Shown here: positions 1 through 8,961 of the stretch, in pieces
Layout of the letters: every line of letters starts with the position of its first letter
Numbering within the stretch: position 1 is the stretch's first letter
Source of the DNA: a bacterium YEK0313
Lineage (GTDB): Bacteria > Pseudomonadota > Alphaproteobacteria > Rhizobiales > Phreatobacteraceae
Length of the DNA: 64,000 bases
Direction of reading: 5' to 3'
Assembly (NCBI GenBank): GCA_000751295.2
Contig: CCMO02000001.1
Span: 2,591,501-2,655,500, forward strand
Notes under the pieces: model-generated
What the model was told of the DNA's origin: nothing
The model's database searches: none
Seen by the model: the letters and a program-made list of their open reading frames with translations, nothing else
Position numbers and translations under genes: made by a program

Positions 1-50
1 TGGGCGCCGTCGCGTAGGGTGGTGTCGAAAAGATAGAGGCGTTCGCTCAT
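1..50 (-). CDS. cimA: Citramalate synthase, N-terminal fragment (cut by window edge)
   Basis: Only the first 16 codons lie in the window, reading leftward from an ATG at 50. They contain the signature DTTLRDGA of the DRE-TIM metallolyase family, whose Asp and Arg bind the divalent metal and the alpha-keto acid. Members are 2-isopropylmalate synthase, homocitrate synthase and (R)-citramalate synthase. The very short N-terminus (MSERLYLFDTTLRDGA) and the place just downstream of cysS fit citramalate synthase, which condenses pyruvate and acetyl-CoA on a threonine-independent route to isoleucine. The family is certain; the exact member is inferred from context. Confidence 0.75.
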   Translation of the reverse strand, partial: MSERLYLFDTTLRDGA

Positions 51-186
51 CGGGCGGTCTCGCGGAGGGCGTCCGGTCGGGCTCACGGGCCGCGTGCCGG
101 ATCGCTTGAGGGCAGGGAATCGGGGGGCCGGTTCGCACGGCCGGCGGAACGGTTCTGGGGCCGGCCGCCGGCGGGAGGCGACGCGC

Positions 187-1566
187 TCAGCGCGCCACCT
201 CCCAGGTGGTAATCGGCTCGCCCGTCGCCTTGTCCTTGCCGTCCTTCAGTTGAATGCCGAGCGCGGCGAGCTCGTCGCGCAGCCGGTCGGACAAGGCAAA
301 GTCCCTGGCCTTGCGCGCGGCGAGGCGGGCGGCGACCAGGGTCTCGACCTTTGCCGTGTCGACGGCATCGAGCGCTGTGGCGCCGGCGAGCTCTCCGGCG
401 CGTGCCGGATCGAAGCCCATCAGGCGGAGGGCCGCGGCAAGGCCGGGGGCATCTCCCGCCTTGTCCAGCGCATGCAGCTCGGCGATCGCCTTGGCCGTGT
501 TGAGATCGTCGGACAGAGCCTCGAGGACCGGCGCGGGAACCGGGCCCGGCATGATCCCGTCGATAGTCCGGTACCAGCCTTCCAGCGCCTTCCAGCTCTC
601 CTCCATCGCCTTCACCGTCCAGTCGATGGGCTGGCGGTAATGGCCCTTGAGCATGGTCAGGCGCAGCACTTCGCCCGGCCAGGCCTTGCCCTGCCAGCCG
701 TCGAGCAGTTCCTGGATGGTGACGAAATTGCCGAGGCTCTTCGACATCTTGTCGCCTTCCACCTGCAGGAAGCCGTTGTGCATCCAGACATTGGCCATGA
801 CCTGATGGCCGAAGGCGCAGGTCGTCTGCGCCACCTCGTTCTCGTGATGCGGGAAGACGAGGTCGATGCCGCCGCCATGGATGTCGAAGACCTCGCCGAG
901 ATGCTTCCAGCTCATCGCCGAGCACTCGATGTGCCAGCCCGGCCGGCCCGGCTCGGCAATGCCGCAGGGGCTCGGCCAGCCCGGCTCGTGCGCCTCGCGC
1001 GACGGCTTCCAGAGCACGAAGTCCATTTCCGAGCGCTTATAGGGGGCGACGTCGACGCGCGCGCCGGCGATCATGTCGTCGAGCGGCCGCTTCGACAGCT
1101 TGCCGTAGTCGGGCATCGAGGGCACCGAGAACAGCACATGGCCCTCGGCGACATAGGCGTGGCCGGCGGCCACGAGGCGCTCGCACAGCGCCTTCATCTC
1201 CTCGATATGGTCGGTCGCGCGCGGCTCGACGGTCGGCCGCAAGGCGCCCAGCGCGTCGATCGCCCGGTGGAACCGGGCGGTGGTCTCCTCCGTCAGCTGG
1301 CGGATGGTGATGCCGCGCTCGTGGGCGCGCTTGTTGATCTTGTCGTCGAGGTCGGTGATGTTGCGCGCATAGGTGACGTGGGTCTCGCCATAGATCGCGC
1401 GCAGCAGCCGGAACAGGAGATCGAAGACGATCACCGGCCGGGCATTGCCGATATGGGCATCGTCATAGACGGTCGGGCCGCAGACATAGATGCGCACGTT
1501 GTCCGGATCGATCGGACGGAACGTGTCCTTCGACCGGGTCAGCGTGTTGTAGAGCCTGATCGTCAT
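187..1566 (-). CDS. cysS: Cysteinyl-tRNA synthetase
   Basis: Cytoplasmic class I aminoacyl-tRNA synthetase charging tRNA-Cys; 459 residues, a normal length. Visible in order are the zinc ligand C29, the ATP-binding HIGN at 38-41, the WHIEC segment near 211-215, HHEN at 240-243 (zinc region) and the KMSKS loop at 273-277. An ATG two codons upstream (1572) is possible, but the GAGG Shine-Dalgarno sits 6 nt before the ATG at 1566 and directly abuts the earlier one. The gene is followed on the same strand by cimA after a gap of about 136 bp, a pairing common in Hyphomicrobiales. Confidence 0.97.
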   Translation of the reverse strand: MTIRLYNTLTRSKDTFRPIDPDNVRIYVCGPTVYDDAHIGNARPVIVFDLLFRLLRAIYGETHVTYARNITDLDDKINKRAHERGITIRQLTEETTARFHRAIDALGALRPTVEPRATDHIEEMKALCERLVAAGHAYVAEGHVLFSVPSMPDYGKLSKRPLDDMIAGARVDVAPYKRSEMDFVLWKPSREAHEPGWPSPCGIAEPGRPGWHIECSAMSWKHLGEVFDIHGGGIDLVFPHHENEVAQTTCAFGHQVMANVWMHNGFLQVEGDKMSKSLGNFVTIQELLDGWQGKAWPGEVLRLTMLKGHYRQPIDWTVKAMEESWKALEGWYRTIDGIMPGPVPAPVLEALSDDLNTAKAIAELHALDKAGDAPGLAAALRLMGFDPARAGELAGATALDAVDTAKVETLVAARLAARKARDFALSDRLRDELAALGIQLKDGKDKATGEPITTWEVAR

Positions 1567-1813
1567 GGCCATCCTCGCACAGCGACAGGCCGAGCGCTCC
1601 GCTGGCCGGGCGTGATCTTTGGCTTCAAGAGGGTGAGGCAAAGAACGTCTGCCGGCCAGCGCTGTCGCTCAGCCGCAAATAATCCCGGAAATGCAAATCA
1701 TCCCCGAGGGGACCGAGAAACCGTTCATGGCGGTGAGATAGCGCAGATGAAGAGCCGGCCGTCAAGCGCGTCGATCGCCGTCGGAGCGCGGAAATGGAGA
1801 GGGCCGCTGCCTC

Positions 1814-2140
1814 TCACTCGAAAAGAGTGACAGCCTTCGCCAGGACCTCATCCATGATGTCCCGCGACAGGGTTTCGACCCGGCGGCCGTTGCGGGCGTT
1901 CAGGTCGAGCACGCGGGGCTGATCGCAGCGCACGACCCCCGTCGTTCTGGTGCCCGAAAGCGGCACCGCAAAGCCGATCCGGCGGGCGAAGTCGCCGCCG
2001 CTGGTGATTGGCAGAATGACGGGCAGCCCAGTCGCACGGTTGAACGCATCGGGCGAAACCACAAGGACTGGACGATGCCCGGGTTGCTCCCTGCCTTGCG
2101 TCGGCTCCAGATCGACCATGTAGATGTCGCCGCGTCTCAT
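1814..2140 (-). CDS. mazF: MazF/PemK-type toxin endoribonuclease
   Basis: About 108 residues with the PemK/MazF fold pattern: an N-terminal RRGDIYMVDL strand, the GxxRPVLVVS motif after GREQPGH (Arg is a catalytic candidate), and the conserved PITS strand. Family members cut single-stranded mRNA at short sequences and are neutralised by a partner antitoxin. The ATG at 2140 overlaps the stop of the upstream antitoxin gene by ATGA, showing translational coupling. A longer reading with an upstream start would run back into the antitoxin gene and is unlikely. The stop lies in a small inverted repeat (TCACTC/GAGTGA) without a T-run. Cleavage specificity cannot be told. Confidence 0.9.
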   Translation of the reverse strand: MRRGDIYMVDLEPTQGREQPGHRPVLVVSPDAFNRATGLPVILPITSGGDFARRIGFAVPLSGTRTTGVVRCDQPRVLDLNARNGRRVETLSRDIMDEVLAKAVTLFE

Positions 2141-2394
2141 ATCGGCTCGCGGCCGACAGCGGGGGCGTCGACCCATTCGCGCTCCACGATCGGCTGCGGC
2201 TGCGAATAGTCGGACGCGGCCAGCAGTTCGGCCATCGTGTAGCGCGGTCGTGCTTTCGGCTCGACCACAAGGCGGCCATTGTCGACGGTCAGGTCGACCT
2301 GGGCACCGGCCGCCAGTTGCAGAACATCGAGCAGCGCAGGCGGCACGGCGAGCATGACCGAACCGCCGACCTTGCGCAGATTGGTCGTGTACAT
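2137..2394 (-). CDS. mazE: MazE-type antitoxin (AbrB/SpoVT-like swapped-hairpin)
   Basis: 85 residues. The N-terminal half has the AbrB/MazE DNA-binding pattern: LRKVGGSVMLAVPPALLDVL, then AGAQVDLTVDNGRLVVEP. The acidic, less ordered C-terminal part is where MazE antitoxins usually bind the toxin. It is the first gene of a two-gene operon with mazF. A palindrome overlapping the predicted -10 box just upstream is a likely autoregulatory operator. The Shine-Dalgarno is weak (AAGG about 6-9 nt from ATG). Confidence 0.9.
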   Translation of the reverse strand: MYTTNLRKVGGSVMLAVPPALLDVLQLAAGAQVDLTVDNGRLVVEPKARPRYTMAELLAASDYSQPQPIVEREWVDAPAVGREPI

Positions 2395-2409
2395 GGGACT
2401 GCCTTTTTA

Positions 2410-2448
2410 GTTATACCGAAGTATAACATGATGCATTCCGCTCCTCAA
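2410..2448 (-). promoter_or_regulatory. mazEF promoter with overlapping palindromic operator
   Basis: On the minus strand a -35 TTGAGG (2448-2443) is followed after exactly 17 bp by a -10 TATACT (2425-2420). The perfect dyad GTTATAC-N4-GTATAAC (2410-2427) covers the -10. This is the expected arrangement for repression by a MazE/MazF complex binding its own promoter; the binding itself is inferred. Confidence 0.7.
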
Positions 2449-2569
2449 CGGCCGTTTTGGGGCGGCGCCCACCCGGGATGGCGGCGGATCGGCTTGGTTT
2501 CGGACCGCAGGCCACCCGTTCGAAGCGGCGCTGGTCGCCCGCGCGTTGCGGCAGGGCCTCGGCACCGAC

Positions 2570-3103
2570 CTATTGGATCCACTCGCTGCAGCGCTGAATG
2601 TCGGCATTGGCGCCCCAGGGCATGATCGGAACCGACGAGGTGGAGTTCTGCGGCGAGCCGTCGATCAGCTTGTCCGAATAGATCATGTAGACCAGTACGT
2701 TGCGGCGCGCGTCGCAGCCGCGCACGATCTGCACGCGCTTGAAGAAGAACGAGCGCCCCTCGGAGAAGACCACGTCGCCCTGGCCGGTGCGGTTGCGGAA
2801 GCGGATCGGGCCGATCTGCCGGCACGACAGCGAAACCTCGGACAATTGCTCGGCGAAGCCGAACGTGCCGGCCCAGCCGCCCTTTTCCGGCACGGTGAAG
2901 TGGCAGGCGACGCCCTCCACATCAGGATCGTCGATGCCATAGGTCGCCAGCTTGTCGTTGGGCGAGAGCAGGCGGAACACGGTGGAGCGGCGGAAGATCA
3001 GGTCGGGCCGCTCGCCGGCGGCCGGCGCTTCACTGGCCGGCAGCGCGACGGACAGGGCAACGAGAAGGGGAGCGAGAAGGGCGGCGGCAAGGCGGTGAAA
3101 CAT
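2570..3103 (-). CDS. CreA family exported protein
   Basis: 177 residues. Residues 1 to about 29 form a Sec signal peptide (hydrophobic run after MFHRL, then small residues before GERPD). The mature part matches the CreA family: IDDPDVEGVACHFTVPEKGG, the LSCRQ segment and the RGCDARRNVLVYMIYSDK stretch with paired cysteines. CreA proteins are small periplasmic proteins of unknown biochemical role, widespread in Proteobacteria. The start at 3103 is chosen because the signal peptide begins there; a longer open frame upstream looks non-coding. It shares its strand with the membrane protein ending at 3244. Confidence 0.88.
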   Translation of the reverse strand: MFHRLAAALLAPLLVALSVALPASEAPAAGERPDLIFRRSTVFRLLSPNDKLATYGIDDPDVEGVACHFTVPEKGGWAGTFGFAEQLSEVSLSCRQIGPIRFRNRTGQGDVVFSEGRSFFFKRVQIVRGCDARRNVLVYMIYSDKLIDGSPQNSTSSVPIMPWGANADIQRCSEWIQ

Positions 3104-3243
3104 GGCGAAAGCTCTCTCGTCGAACCGGGGGGCGGGAACGGCGTCGCGTCGGGCCGGCAAGTCTAGCCGGCGCCCGCCATGTCCGGATAGCGCCTTTGAC
3201 GCGAAGGAGCTACGGGCGCCGGGACGGCGGGAACATGCCGGCG

Positions 3244-4323
3244 TCAGCCGCTGTGGGCGCCGCCATGGCCGGGCGTGCCGGCGGCCGTCTCCCGCGCCTC
3301 GTAATAGCCGGCGGTGAACTTCACCGACCAGCGCTGGAAGAACGAGCGGGTGCGCGTGCTGAGCGTCTCGGCATGGGGTTCGTGGGTCCGGCGATACTCG
3401 ATGGCATAACGCGCCACCACCGGCCCGAGCACCGGCAGCCGGGCAAGGCGCTTCACCAGCCAGCGCACGGCGATACGCAGGCCGCCGGCCGCGGCATCGA
3501 CGAGGCGCCACAGGGCGTCGCGCAGGGCATGGAGGGCGCGGGTGGCGCCCGTCGCCCGGCCGGCGCGGCGGGTGGCGTGGATCGCCGCGATCGCGGCCTC
3601 GTCGCTCTGGCGATAGCGCAGGCCGAGCCTCGCGGCGATCGGCAGCGCCGCGATCCGCCGGCAGATCGCGGCGATGGCCTCCACCAAGGGGTGCTTGCGC
3701 GCCTGCGGCCAGGCGGCCGGATAGACCGGCAGGACCAGAAGCTTGCTCTTGGCGAGAATGGTGGCAACGCCGTGAAAGATCTGCATCCAGGGTGGCAGGA
3801 CGGCCGCCTTGGCGATCAGCAGCGCATGCACGGCGGTGGCGGCGCCGAACGAGATGGGGATCCACAGGACAGCAAGGACGATGACGAGGAGGGCCGTATT
3901 GGGGCTCAGGGTCTTGCAGGTCCTGAACACCCAGGCCATGCCCGCCTCGAAGGCGTGATGCACCGCCTCCTCGAAGGCCTTGTAGCTGATCCTGGCCCGC
4001 AGCCACGCCCAGCCGCGGGCGAGCGCCTCGCGCCAGGCCTGCTTCTTGTCGCCGCCGAGCGGCAGGATGGCGACGATCGCCTGCATCAGGCGCGTCAGCC
4101 CGTCGCCGATCATCCTGAGGGTGAACAGCGGAAAGCGCATCACCTGCAGGAGGATCGGAAACAGGAAGTCGATGAGGCGGACGAGGAGGATGATCAGGGC
4201 GCGCGCCAGGCGCTTCAACGCGACGAGGGTTGCCGCCAGCGGAATGAGCACGATGTCGTCGAGCGCAATGCCTCCGCGGGTTCCGGCCGGCTGGGAAGCG
4301 GATTGCGGCGCATCGGTGCTCAC
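3244..4323 (-). CDS. Conserved membrane protein of unknown function
   Basis: 359 residues from a GTG at 4323, preceded by GGAG 7 nt upstream; the frame is open further back but has no better start. An N-terminal hydrophobic region (about 20-75) rich in Leu/Ile and basic residues is followed by an amphipathic stretch. A clear pair of membrane spans comes near 130-175 (ALLVIVLAVLWIPISFGAAT and then ALLIAKAAVLPPWM), then a long Arg/Ala-rich cytoplasmic-looking tail containing WSVKFTAGYYEARE. I do not recognise the family. It is divergent from parC and shares its strand with the CreA gene. Confidence 0.75.
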   Translation of the reverse strand: MSTDAPQSASQPAGTRGGIALDDIVLIPLAATLVALKRLARALIILLVRLIDFLFPILLQVMRFPLFTLRMIGDGLTRLMQAIVAILPLGGDKKQAWREALARGWAWLRARISYKAFEEAVHHAFEAGMAWVFRTCKTLSPNTALLVIVLAVLWIPISFGAATAVHALLIAKAAVLPPWMQIFHGVATILAKSKLLVLPVYPAAWPQARKHPLVEAIAAICRRIAALPIAARLGLRYRQSDEAAIAAIHATRRAGRATGATRALHALRDALWRLVDAAAGGLRIAVRWLVKRLARLPVLGPVVARYAIEYRRTHEPHAETLSTRTRSFFQRWSVKFTAGYYEARETAAGTPGHGGAHSG

Positions 4324-4575
4324 TAGGGGTCTCCGGAAGCAGGGAACAAGTCTTCCATAGTTAGGCCGGGGAGTTGTGGCGAAAAGAGGTTGACGTTGCG
4401 GCATGTGCGCGCACCGGATCACATCGGCGGCGGCTTGCAGGCTCCCGATGCGGCCCGGACTGTCGCCCAGGGCGTCCACAGGCACCGTCCGGGACAAGGT
4501 TCCTCGCTTGTTCCCCTTGCCTTGCCGGCCTAATCAGAGGATCTGAGCGTCCCCCGATTCGCGAGGCCAAGACCC

Positions 4576-6825
4576 ATGGGCGAACGTGTCCAGCCGCCCG
4601 GCGGCGGTGATGACGGCGTGGAAAGCATCAATCTGCGCGACGCGCTGGAAGAGCGCTATCTGTCCTATGCGCTGTCCACGATCATGGGACGGGCGTTGCC
4701 GGATGCGCGCGACGGCCTGAAACCGGTGCACCGGCGCATCCTGCACGCCATGCGGCTCCTGAAGCTGGACCCTGGCACGGCGTTCAAGAAATGCGCGCGC
4801 ATCGTCGGCGACGTCATCGGCAAGTTCCACCCCCACGGCGACCAGTCGGTCTACGACGCGCTGGTCCGCCTCGCCCAGGATTTCGCCCAGCGCTATCCGC
4901 TGGTCGACGGCCAGGGCAATTTCGGCAATATCGATGGCGACGGCGCGGCCGCCTACCGCTACACCGAAGCGCGCATGACCGAGGTCGCCGCGCTGCTGCT
5001 GGAAGGCATCAACGAGGACGCGGTCGATTTCCGCAAGACCTACAACGAGGAGGACGAGGAGCCGGTCGTCCTTCCCGGCGCCTTCCCGAACCTGCTCGCC
5101 AACGGCTCCCAGGGCATCGCGGTCGGCATGGCCACCTCGATCCCGCCGCACAATGCGGCCGAGATCTGCGACGCGGCGCTGCATCTCATCGCCAATCCGA
5201 AATGCACGACGCAGGACCTCCTTGCCCATGTGCCGGGGCCTGACTTTCCGACCGGCGGCATCATCATCGAGGGCAGGGCGTCCATCGCGGAAGCCTATGA
5301 GACCGGGCGCGGCGGCTTCCGCACGCGCGCCCGCTGGCACCAGGAGGATACCGGCCGCGGCACCTACCATATCGTGGTGACCGAGATCCCCTACGGCGTC
5401 ACCAAGGGCCGCCTCATCGAAAAGATCGCCGAGCTGATCGTCGACAAGAAGCTGCCGCTGGTCGCCGATTTCCGCGACGAGAGCGCCGAGGACATCCGCC
5501 TCGTCTTCGAGCCGCGCTCGCGCAATGTCGACGGCGCGCTGATGATGGAGAGCCTGTTCCGGCTCACCGAGCTGGAGAGCCGCGTCCCGCTCAACATGAA
5601 CGTGCTGATGGACGGCAAGATCCCGCGCGTGGTCGGCCTGAAGGACGTGCTGCGGGCCTGGGTCGACCATCGCCGCGACGTCCTGCTGCGCCGCTCGCGC
5701 CATCGCCTGGCCGAGATCGAGCGGCGGCTGGAGGTGCTTGCCGGCCTCATCATCGCCTATCTCAACATCGACGAGGTGATCCGCATCATCCGCACCGCGG
5801 ACGAGCCCAAAAAGGCCCTCGTCGCCCGTTTCGACCTGACCGAGGTGCAGGTCGAGGCGATCCTCAACATGCGCCTGCGGTCTCTGGCCAAGCTCGAGGA
5901 GATCGAGCTGCGCAAGGAGCATGACGAACTGACCAAGGAGAAGGACGGCATCGTCAAGCTGCTCGGCTCGGAAGCGCTGCAGTGGAAGACGATTTCCTGG
6001 GAGATCGGGCGGGTCAAGAAGCAGTTCAGCAAGGATACGCCGCTCGGCAGGCGCCGCACCACGTTCGGCGAGGCTGTCGAGCATGACGAGGGTGCCATCG
6101 CGGAAGCCCTGGTGGAGCGCGAGCCGATCACCGTCGTCGTGTCCGAGAAGGGCTGGATCCGGGCGCTCAAGGGCCATGTCCAGGACCTGTCCTCGCTGTC
6201 GTTCAAGACCGACGACCGGCTGAAGATCTCGTTCCCCGCGGAGACCACCTCCAAGCTCCTGGTCTTCGCCACCAACGGCAAGGTGTTCACGCTCGAGGGC
6301 TCCAAGCTGCCGGGCGGCCGCGGCGCGGGCGAGCCGATCCGCCTGATGATCGATCTCGAGCAGGAGCACGACATTGCCGACGTCATGCCCTTCAAGGGCG
6401 GCCGGAAGGTCCTGCTCGCCTCCCGCGAGGGCCGCGGTTTCGTGGTCGCGGAGGACGATCTCGTCGCCAATACCCGCAAGGGCAAGGGCGTGATGGGCAT
6501 CGACCAGCCCGACGAGCTCGTGGCCGTCCGGGTGGTCGAGGGCGAGCACGTCGCCGTCGTCGGCGAGAACCGCAAGCTCATCGTCTTCCCGCTCAGCCAG
6601 GTGCCGGAAATGGCCCGTGGCAAAGGCGTGCGCCTGCAGAAATACAAGGGCGGGGGCCTTGCCGACGTGAAGACCTTCGCGCTCGCCGAGGGCCTGACCT
6701 GGAAGGATTCCTCCGACCGCACCTGGACGGTCGCCGAGAAGGATCTGTCCGACTGGCTCGGCAATCGCGCCGACGCCGGCCGGCTGCCGCCGAAGGGCTT
6801 CCCGAAGAACAACAAGTTCGGTTGA
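4576..6825 (+). CDS. parC: DNA topoisomerase IV subunit A
   Basis: 749 residues, the usual size for ParC. With ParE it decatenates daughter chromosomes in the cytoplasm. The N-terminal winged-helix/tower domain contains RPLPDARDGLKPVHRR-like sequence at 39-54 (here RALPDARDG), HPHGD at 85-89, and the catalytic R128-Y129 pair that forms the phosphotyrosine bond with DNA. The C-terminal third carries beta-pinwheel blades with the ParC-type spacing. The residue equivalent to the quinolone-critical Ser of GyrA/ParC is Gln90 while the downstream acidic position is Asp94. It is a monocistronic gene divergent from a membrane-protein gene, and 54 bp separate it from the next gene. Confidence 0.97.
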   Translation: MGERVQPPGGGDDGVESINLRDALEERYLSYALSTIMGRALPDARDGLKPVHRRILHAMRLLKLDPGTAFKKCARIVGDVIGKFHPHGDQSVYDALVRLAQDFAQRYPLVDGQGNFGNIDGDGAAAYRYTEARMTEVAALLLEGINEDAVDFRKTYNEEDEEPVVLPGAFPNLLANGSQGIAVGMATSIPPHNAAEICDAALHLIANPKCTTQDLLAHVPGPDFPTGGIIIEGRASIAEAYETGRGGFRTRARWHQEDTGRGTYHIVVTEIPYGVTKGRLIEKIAELIVDKKLPLVADFRDESAEDIRLVFEPRSRNVDGALMMESLFRLTELESRVPLNMNVLMDGKIPRVVGLKDVLRAWVDHRRDVLLRRSRHRLAEIERRLEVLAGLIIAYLNIDEVIRIIRTADEPKKALVARFDLTEVQVEAILNMRLRSLAKLEEIELRKEHDELTKEKDGIVKLLGSEALQWKTISWEIGRVKKQFSKDTPLGRRRTTFGEAVEHDEGAIAEALVEREPITVVVSEKGWIRALKGHVQDLSSLSFKTDDRLKISFPAETTSKLLVFATNGKVFTLEGSKLPGGRGAGEPIRLMIDLEQEHDIADVMPFKGGRKVLLASREGRGFVVAEDDLVANTRKGKGVMGIDQPDELVAVRVVEGEHVAVVGENRKLIVFPLSQVPEMARGKGVRLQKYKGGGLADVKTFALAEGLTWKDSSDRTWTVAEKDLSDWLGNRADAGRLPPKGFPKNNKFG

Positions 6826-6879
6826 ATACCCGCTCGATGCGGCAGCTCAAGCCGCACACCAGAGCGGGAACCGATCATC

Positions 6880-7947
6880 ATGAGCTTTTCGAAGAGCCTG
6901 ACGGCGGTCGCCGCCGTCGCCGCCCTCGGCCTTGCCGGCACCTTCGGGGCCGGCCTGATCGGCCCGGCGCCGGCGCTGGCGCAGAATACCGGACAGGGCG
7001 TGACCCTGCAGAAGATCCGCGAGCGCGGCTACATCATGTGCGGGGCGAGCCAGGGCGTGCCCGGCTTTTCCCAGCCCGACGACAAGGGCGTCTGGCGCGG
7101 CTTCGACACCGATTTCTGCCGGGCGCTGGCCGCGGCCATCTTCGACGATCCCGACAAGGCGCGCTATCTGCCGCTCGCCTCCAAGGACCGCCTGATCTCG
7201 CTGCAGGGCGGCAATATCGACGTGCTCGCCCGCACCACCACCTGGTCGATCGGCCGCGAGACCAGCCAGGGCCTCGCCTTCACAGCCATCAACTATTACG
7301 ACGGCCAGGGTTTCCTGGTGCGCAAGTCGGCCGGCCTCAAATCGGTGCGCGAGCTCGACGGCGCGACCATCTGCGTGTCGCAGGGCACGACCAACGAGCT
7401 CAATCTCGCGGACTATTTCCGCACCCACAACCTGACCTACAAGGTGATCACCTTCGGCAGCCTGGACGAGGTCGCCAAGGCCTATGAGAACGGCCGCTGC
7501 GACGCCTACACCACGGACATGTCGCAGCTCGCCACCAACCGCTTCCTGATGCAGAACCCGGAGGACCACGTGATCCTGCCGGAGATCATCTCCAAGGAGC
7601 CGCTCGGCCCCTGGGTGCGCAAGGGCGACCAGCAATGGTTCGACATCGTGCGCTGGAGCCTGTTCGCCATGCTCGCGGCCGAGGAGCTCGGCATCACCCG
7701 CGCCAATGTGCAGGAGCAGCTCGCCAGCACCAATCCGGAAGTGCGCCGACTGCTCGGCGTCGACGGCAGTTTCGGCGAGACCATGGGCCTGACCCGCGAC
7801 TGGGTGGTGCGCATCGTCCGGCATGTCGGCAATTACGGCGAGAGCTTCGAGCGCAATCTCGGTTCCGGCAGCCGCATCGGCCTGCCGCGCGGCCCCAACC
7901 AGCTGTGGAACCGCGGCGGCCTGCAATATTCGCCGCCATTCAGGTAG
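6880..7947 (+). CDS. Amino-acid ABC transporter substrate-binding protein (AapJ-like)
   Basis: 355 residues. A signal peptide ends near residue 34 (ALA before QNTGQG). The mature protein is a type-2 periplasmic binding protein with the AapJ pattern: RERGYIMCGASQGVPGFS, GFDTDFCRALAAAIFDD, TTTWSIGRETSQGLAF, ICVSQGTTNELN and the C-terminal GPNQLWNRGG. The characterised relative binds general L-amino acids for the AapQMP transporter. Here no permease or ATPase gene follows, so it is an orphan receptor that must use a transporter encoded elsewhere. Substrate is inferred from family only. Confidence 0.9.
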   Translation: MSFSKSLTAVAAVAALGLAGTFGAGLIGPAPALAQNTGQGVTLQKIRERGYIMCGASQGVPGFSQPDDKGVWRGFDTDFCRALAAAIFDDPDKARYLPLASKDRLISLQGGNIDVLARTTTWSIGRETSQGLAFTAINYYDGQGFLVRKSAGLKSVRELDGATICVSQGTTNELNLADYFRTHNLTYKVITFGSLDEVAKAYENGRCDAYTTDMSQLATNRFLMQNPEDHVILPEIISKEPLGPWVRKGDQQWFDIVRWSLFAMLAAEELGITRANVQEQLASTNPEVRRLLGVDGSFGETMGLTRDWVVRIVRHVGNYGESFERNLGSGSRIGLPRGPNQLWNRGGLQYSPPFR

Positions 7948-7960
7948 GGCGGGGGGAGTA

Positions 7961-8061
7961 GCGAGTGGCGAGTAGGGCATGCGGCGTCCAACGTGAGGCG
8001 CGCGCCCATAGCGACCAGCAAACAGCGACCGCGCGACGCGCATGCCCTACTCGCCACTCGC
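7961..8061. repeat. REP-like inverted repeat between convergent genes
   Basis: A perfect 23-bp inverted repeat (arms 7961-7983 and 8039-8061) flanks a 55-bp G+C-rich spacer. Each arm contains the internally repetitive GCGAGTGGCGAGTAGGG. The right arm overlaps the last codons and stop of the LysR gene. There is no T-run, so it is not a typical terminator. The look is that of a palindromic intergenic repeat; whether it recurs elsewhere in the genome cannot be seen here. Confidence 0.8.
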
Positions 8062-8961
8062 CGCGCCCATCATCCCGGGCAGCGCCGCGGCCAGGGCGTC
8101 GACGGCGAGGCGCACCTTCTGCGGCAGGCGCGGGGTTTTGAGCCAGAGGACGTGGCTGTCGTAGAGAAAGGGGCGCCGCCCGGACATGAGCGGCACCAGC
8201 GCGCCGTTCCGCAACTGCTCGCGCATCAGCCAGCGCGGCAGCCAGGCGAGCCCCATGCCGGCGGCCGCGGCGTCGCGGACGGCAGCGAGATCGTCGAGCT
8301 TCAGCCGGCTCGGCGGCAGGATTTCGCGCGGCGCGCCGCCATCCTCCGGGAACAGCCAGGGCCGTAGCCGGCCCGGCCGGCCATAGAGGATCGCCTGGTG
8401 GTCGCGGAGATCCTCGATCCGTTCCGGCCGGCCGTGGCGGTCGAGATAGGCGGGCGCGGCGCAGACGGTCATCGGCTGGCGCGCGACGAGCCGGCCGACG
8501 ACGCCGGCCCGGTCCTCCAGCGGACCTGTGCGGATCGCCAGGTCGAAGCCCGTTTCGGCAAGATCGGTGATCGGATCGCTCAGGGAGAGTTCGAGCGCGA
8601 GGCTCGGATGGCGGCGGGCGAGGTCGATCAGGACCGGCGCCGCGCAGAGCTGGCCGAACAGGACGGGCATGGTCACTTTCAGCGTGCCGCGCGGCTCGCC
8701 CCGCTCGTCGTCGGCGAGGGCGTCGGCGGCCTCGGCCTCGGCGAGCACCAGGCGGCAGCGCTCATAGTAGGCCTGCCCGAGATTGGTCAGGCTCTGCCGG
8801 CGCGTCGTGCGGTTGATCAGGCGCGCGCCGAGCCGCTCCTCGAGGAAGCGGACATGCTTGCCGACCATCGGCGCGGACAGGTCGAGCGCTGCCGCGGCCG
8901 CCGCGAACGAGCCGAGATCCACCGCCCGGACGAACACGGCCATGCTGGCGAGCCGGTCCAT
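8047..8961 (-). CDS. LysR family transcriptional regulator
   Basis: 304 residues from the ATG at 8961. The N-terminal winged helix-turn-helix spans about 1-60 (MDRLASMAVFVRAVDLGSF, then SAPMVGKHVRFLEERLGARL and NRTTRRQSLT). The rest is the two-lobe effector domain (LKVTMPVLFGQL, DLAIRTGPL). It belongs to the AaeR/DhmR-like branch common next to oxidoreductases. It is divergent from a quinone-oxidoreductase-like gene 103 bp away, which is its likely target. A perfect decamer palindrome GTTTCGAAAC (8962-8971) sits against the start codon, and half of it recurs a few bases further on. The ligand is unknown. Confidence 0.93.
   Translation of the reverse strand: MDRLASMAVFVRAVDLGSFAAAAAALDLSAPMVGKHVRFLEERLGARLINRTTRRQSLTNLGQAYYERCRLVLAEAEAADALADDERGEPRGTLKVTMPVLFGQLCAAPVLIDLARRHPSLALELSLSDPITDLAETGFDLAIRTGPLEDRAGVVGRLVARQPMTVCAAPAYLDRHGRPERIEDLRDHQAILYGRPGRLRPWLFPEDGGAPREILPPSRLKLDDLAAVRDAAAAGMGLAWLPRWLMREQLRNGALVPLMSGRRPFLYDSHVLWLKTPRLPQKVRLAVDALAAALPGMMGAASGE

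Noticed and set aside
4534..6549. 671-codon frame opposite parC
   Set aside because: Same artefact: antisense to ParC, low-complexity composition, no start signal.
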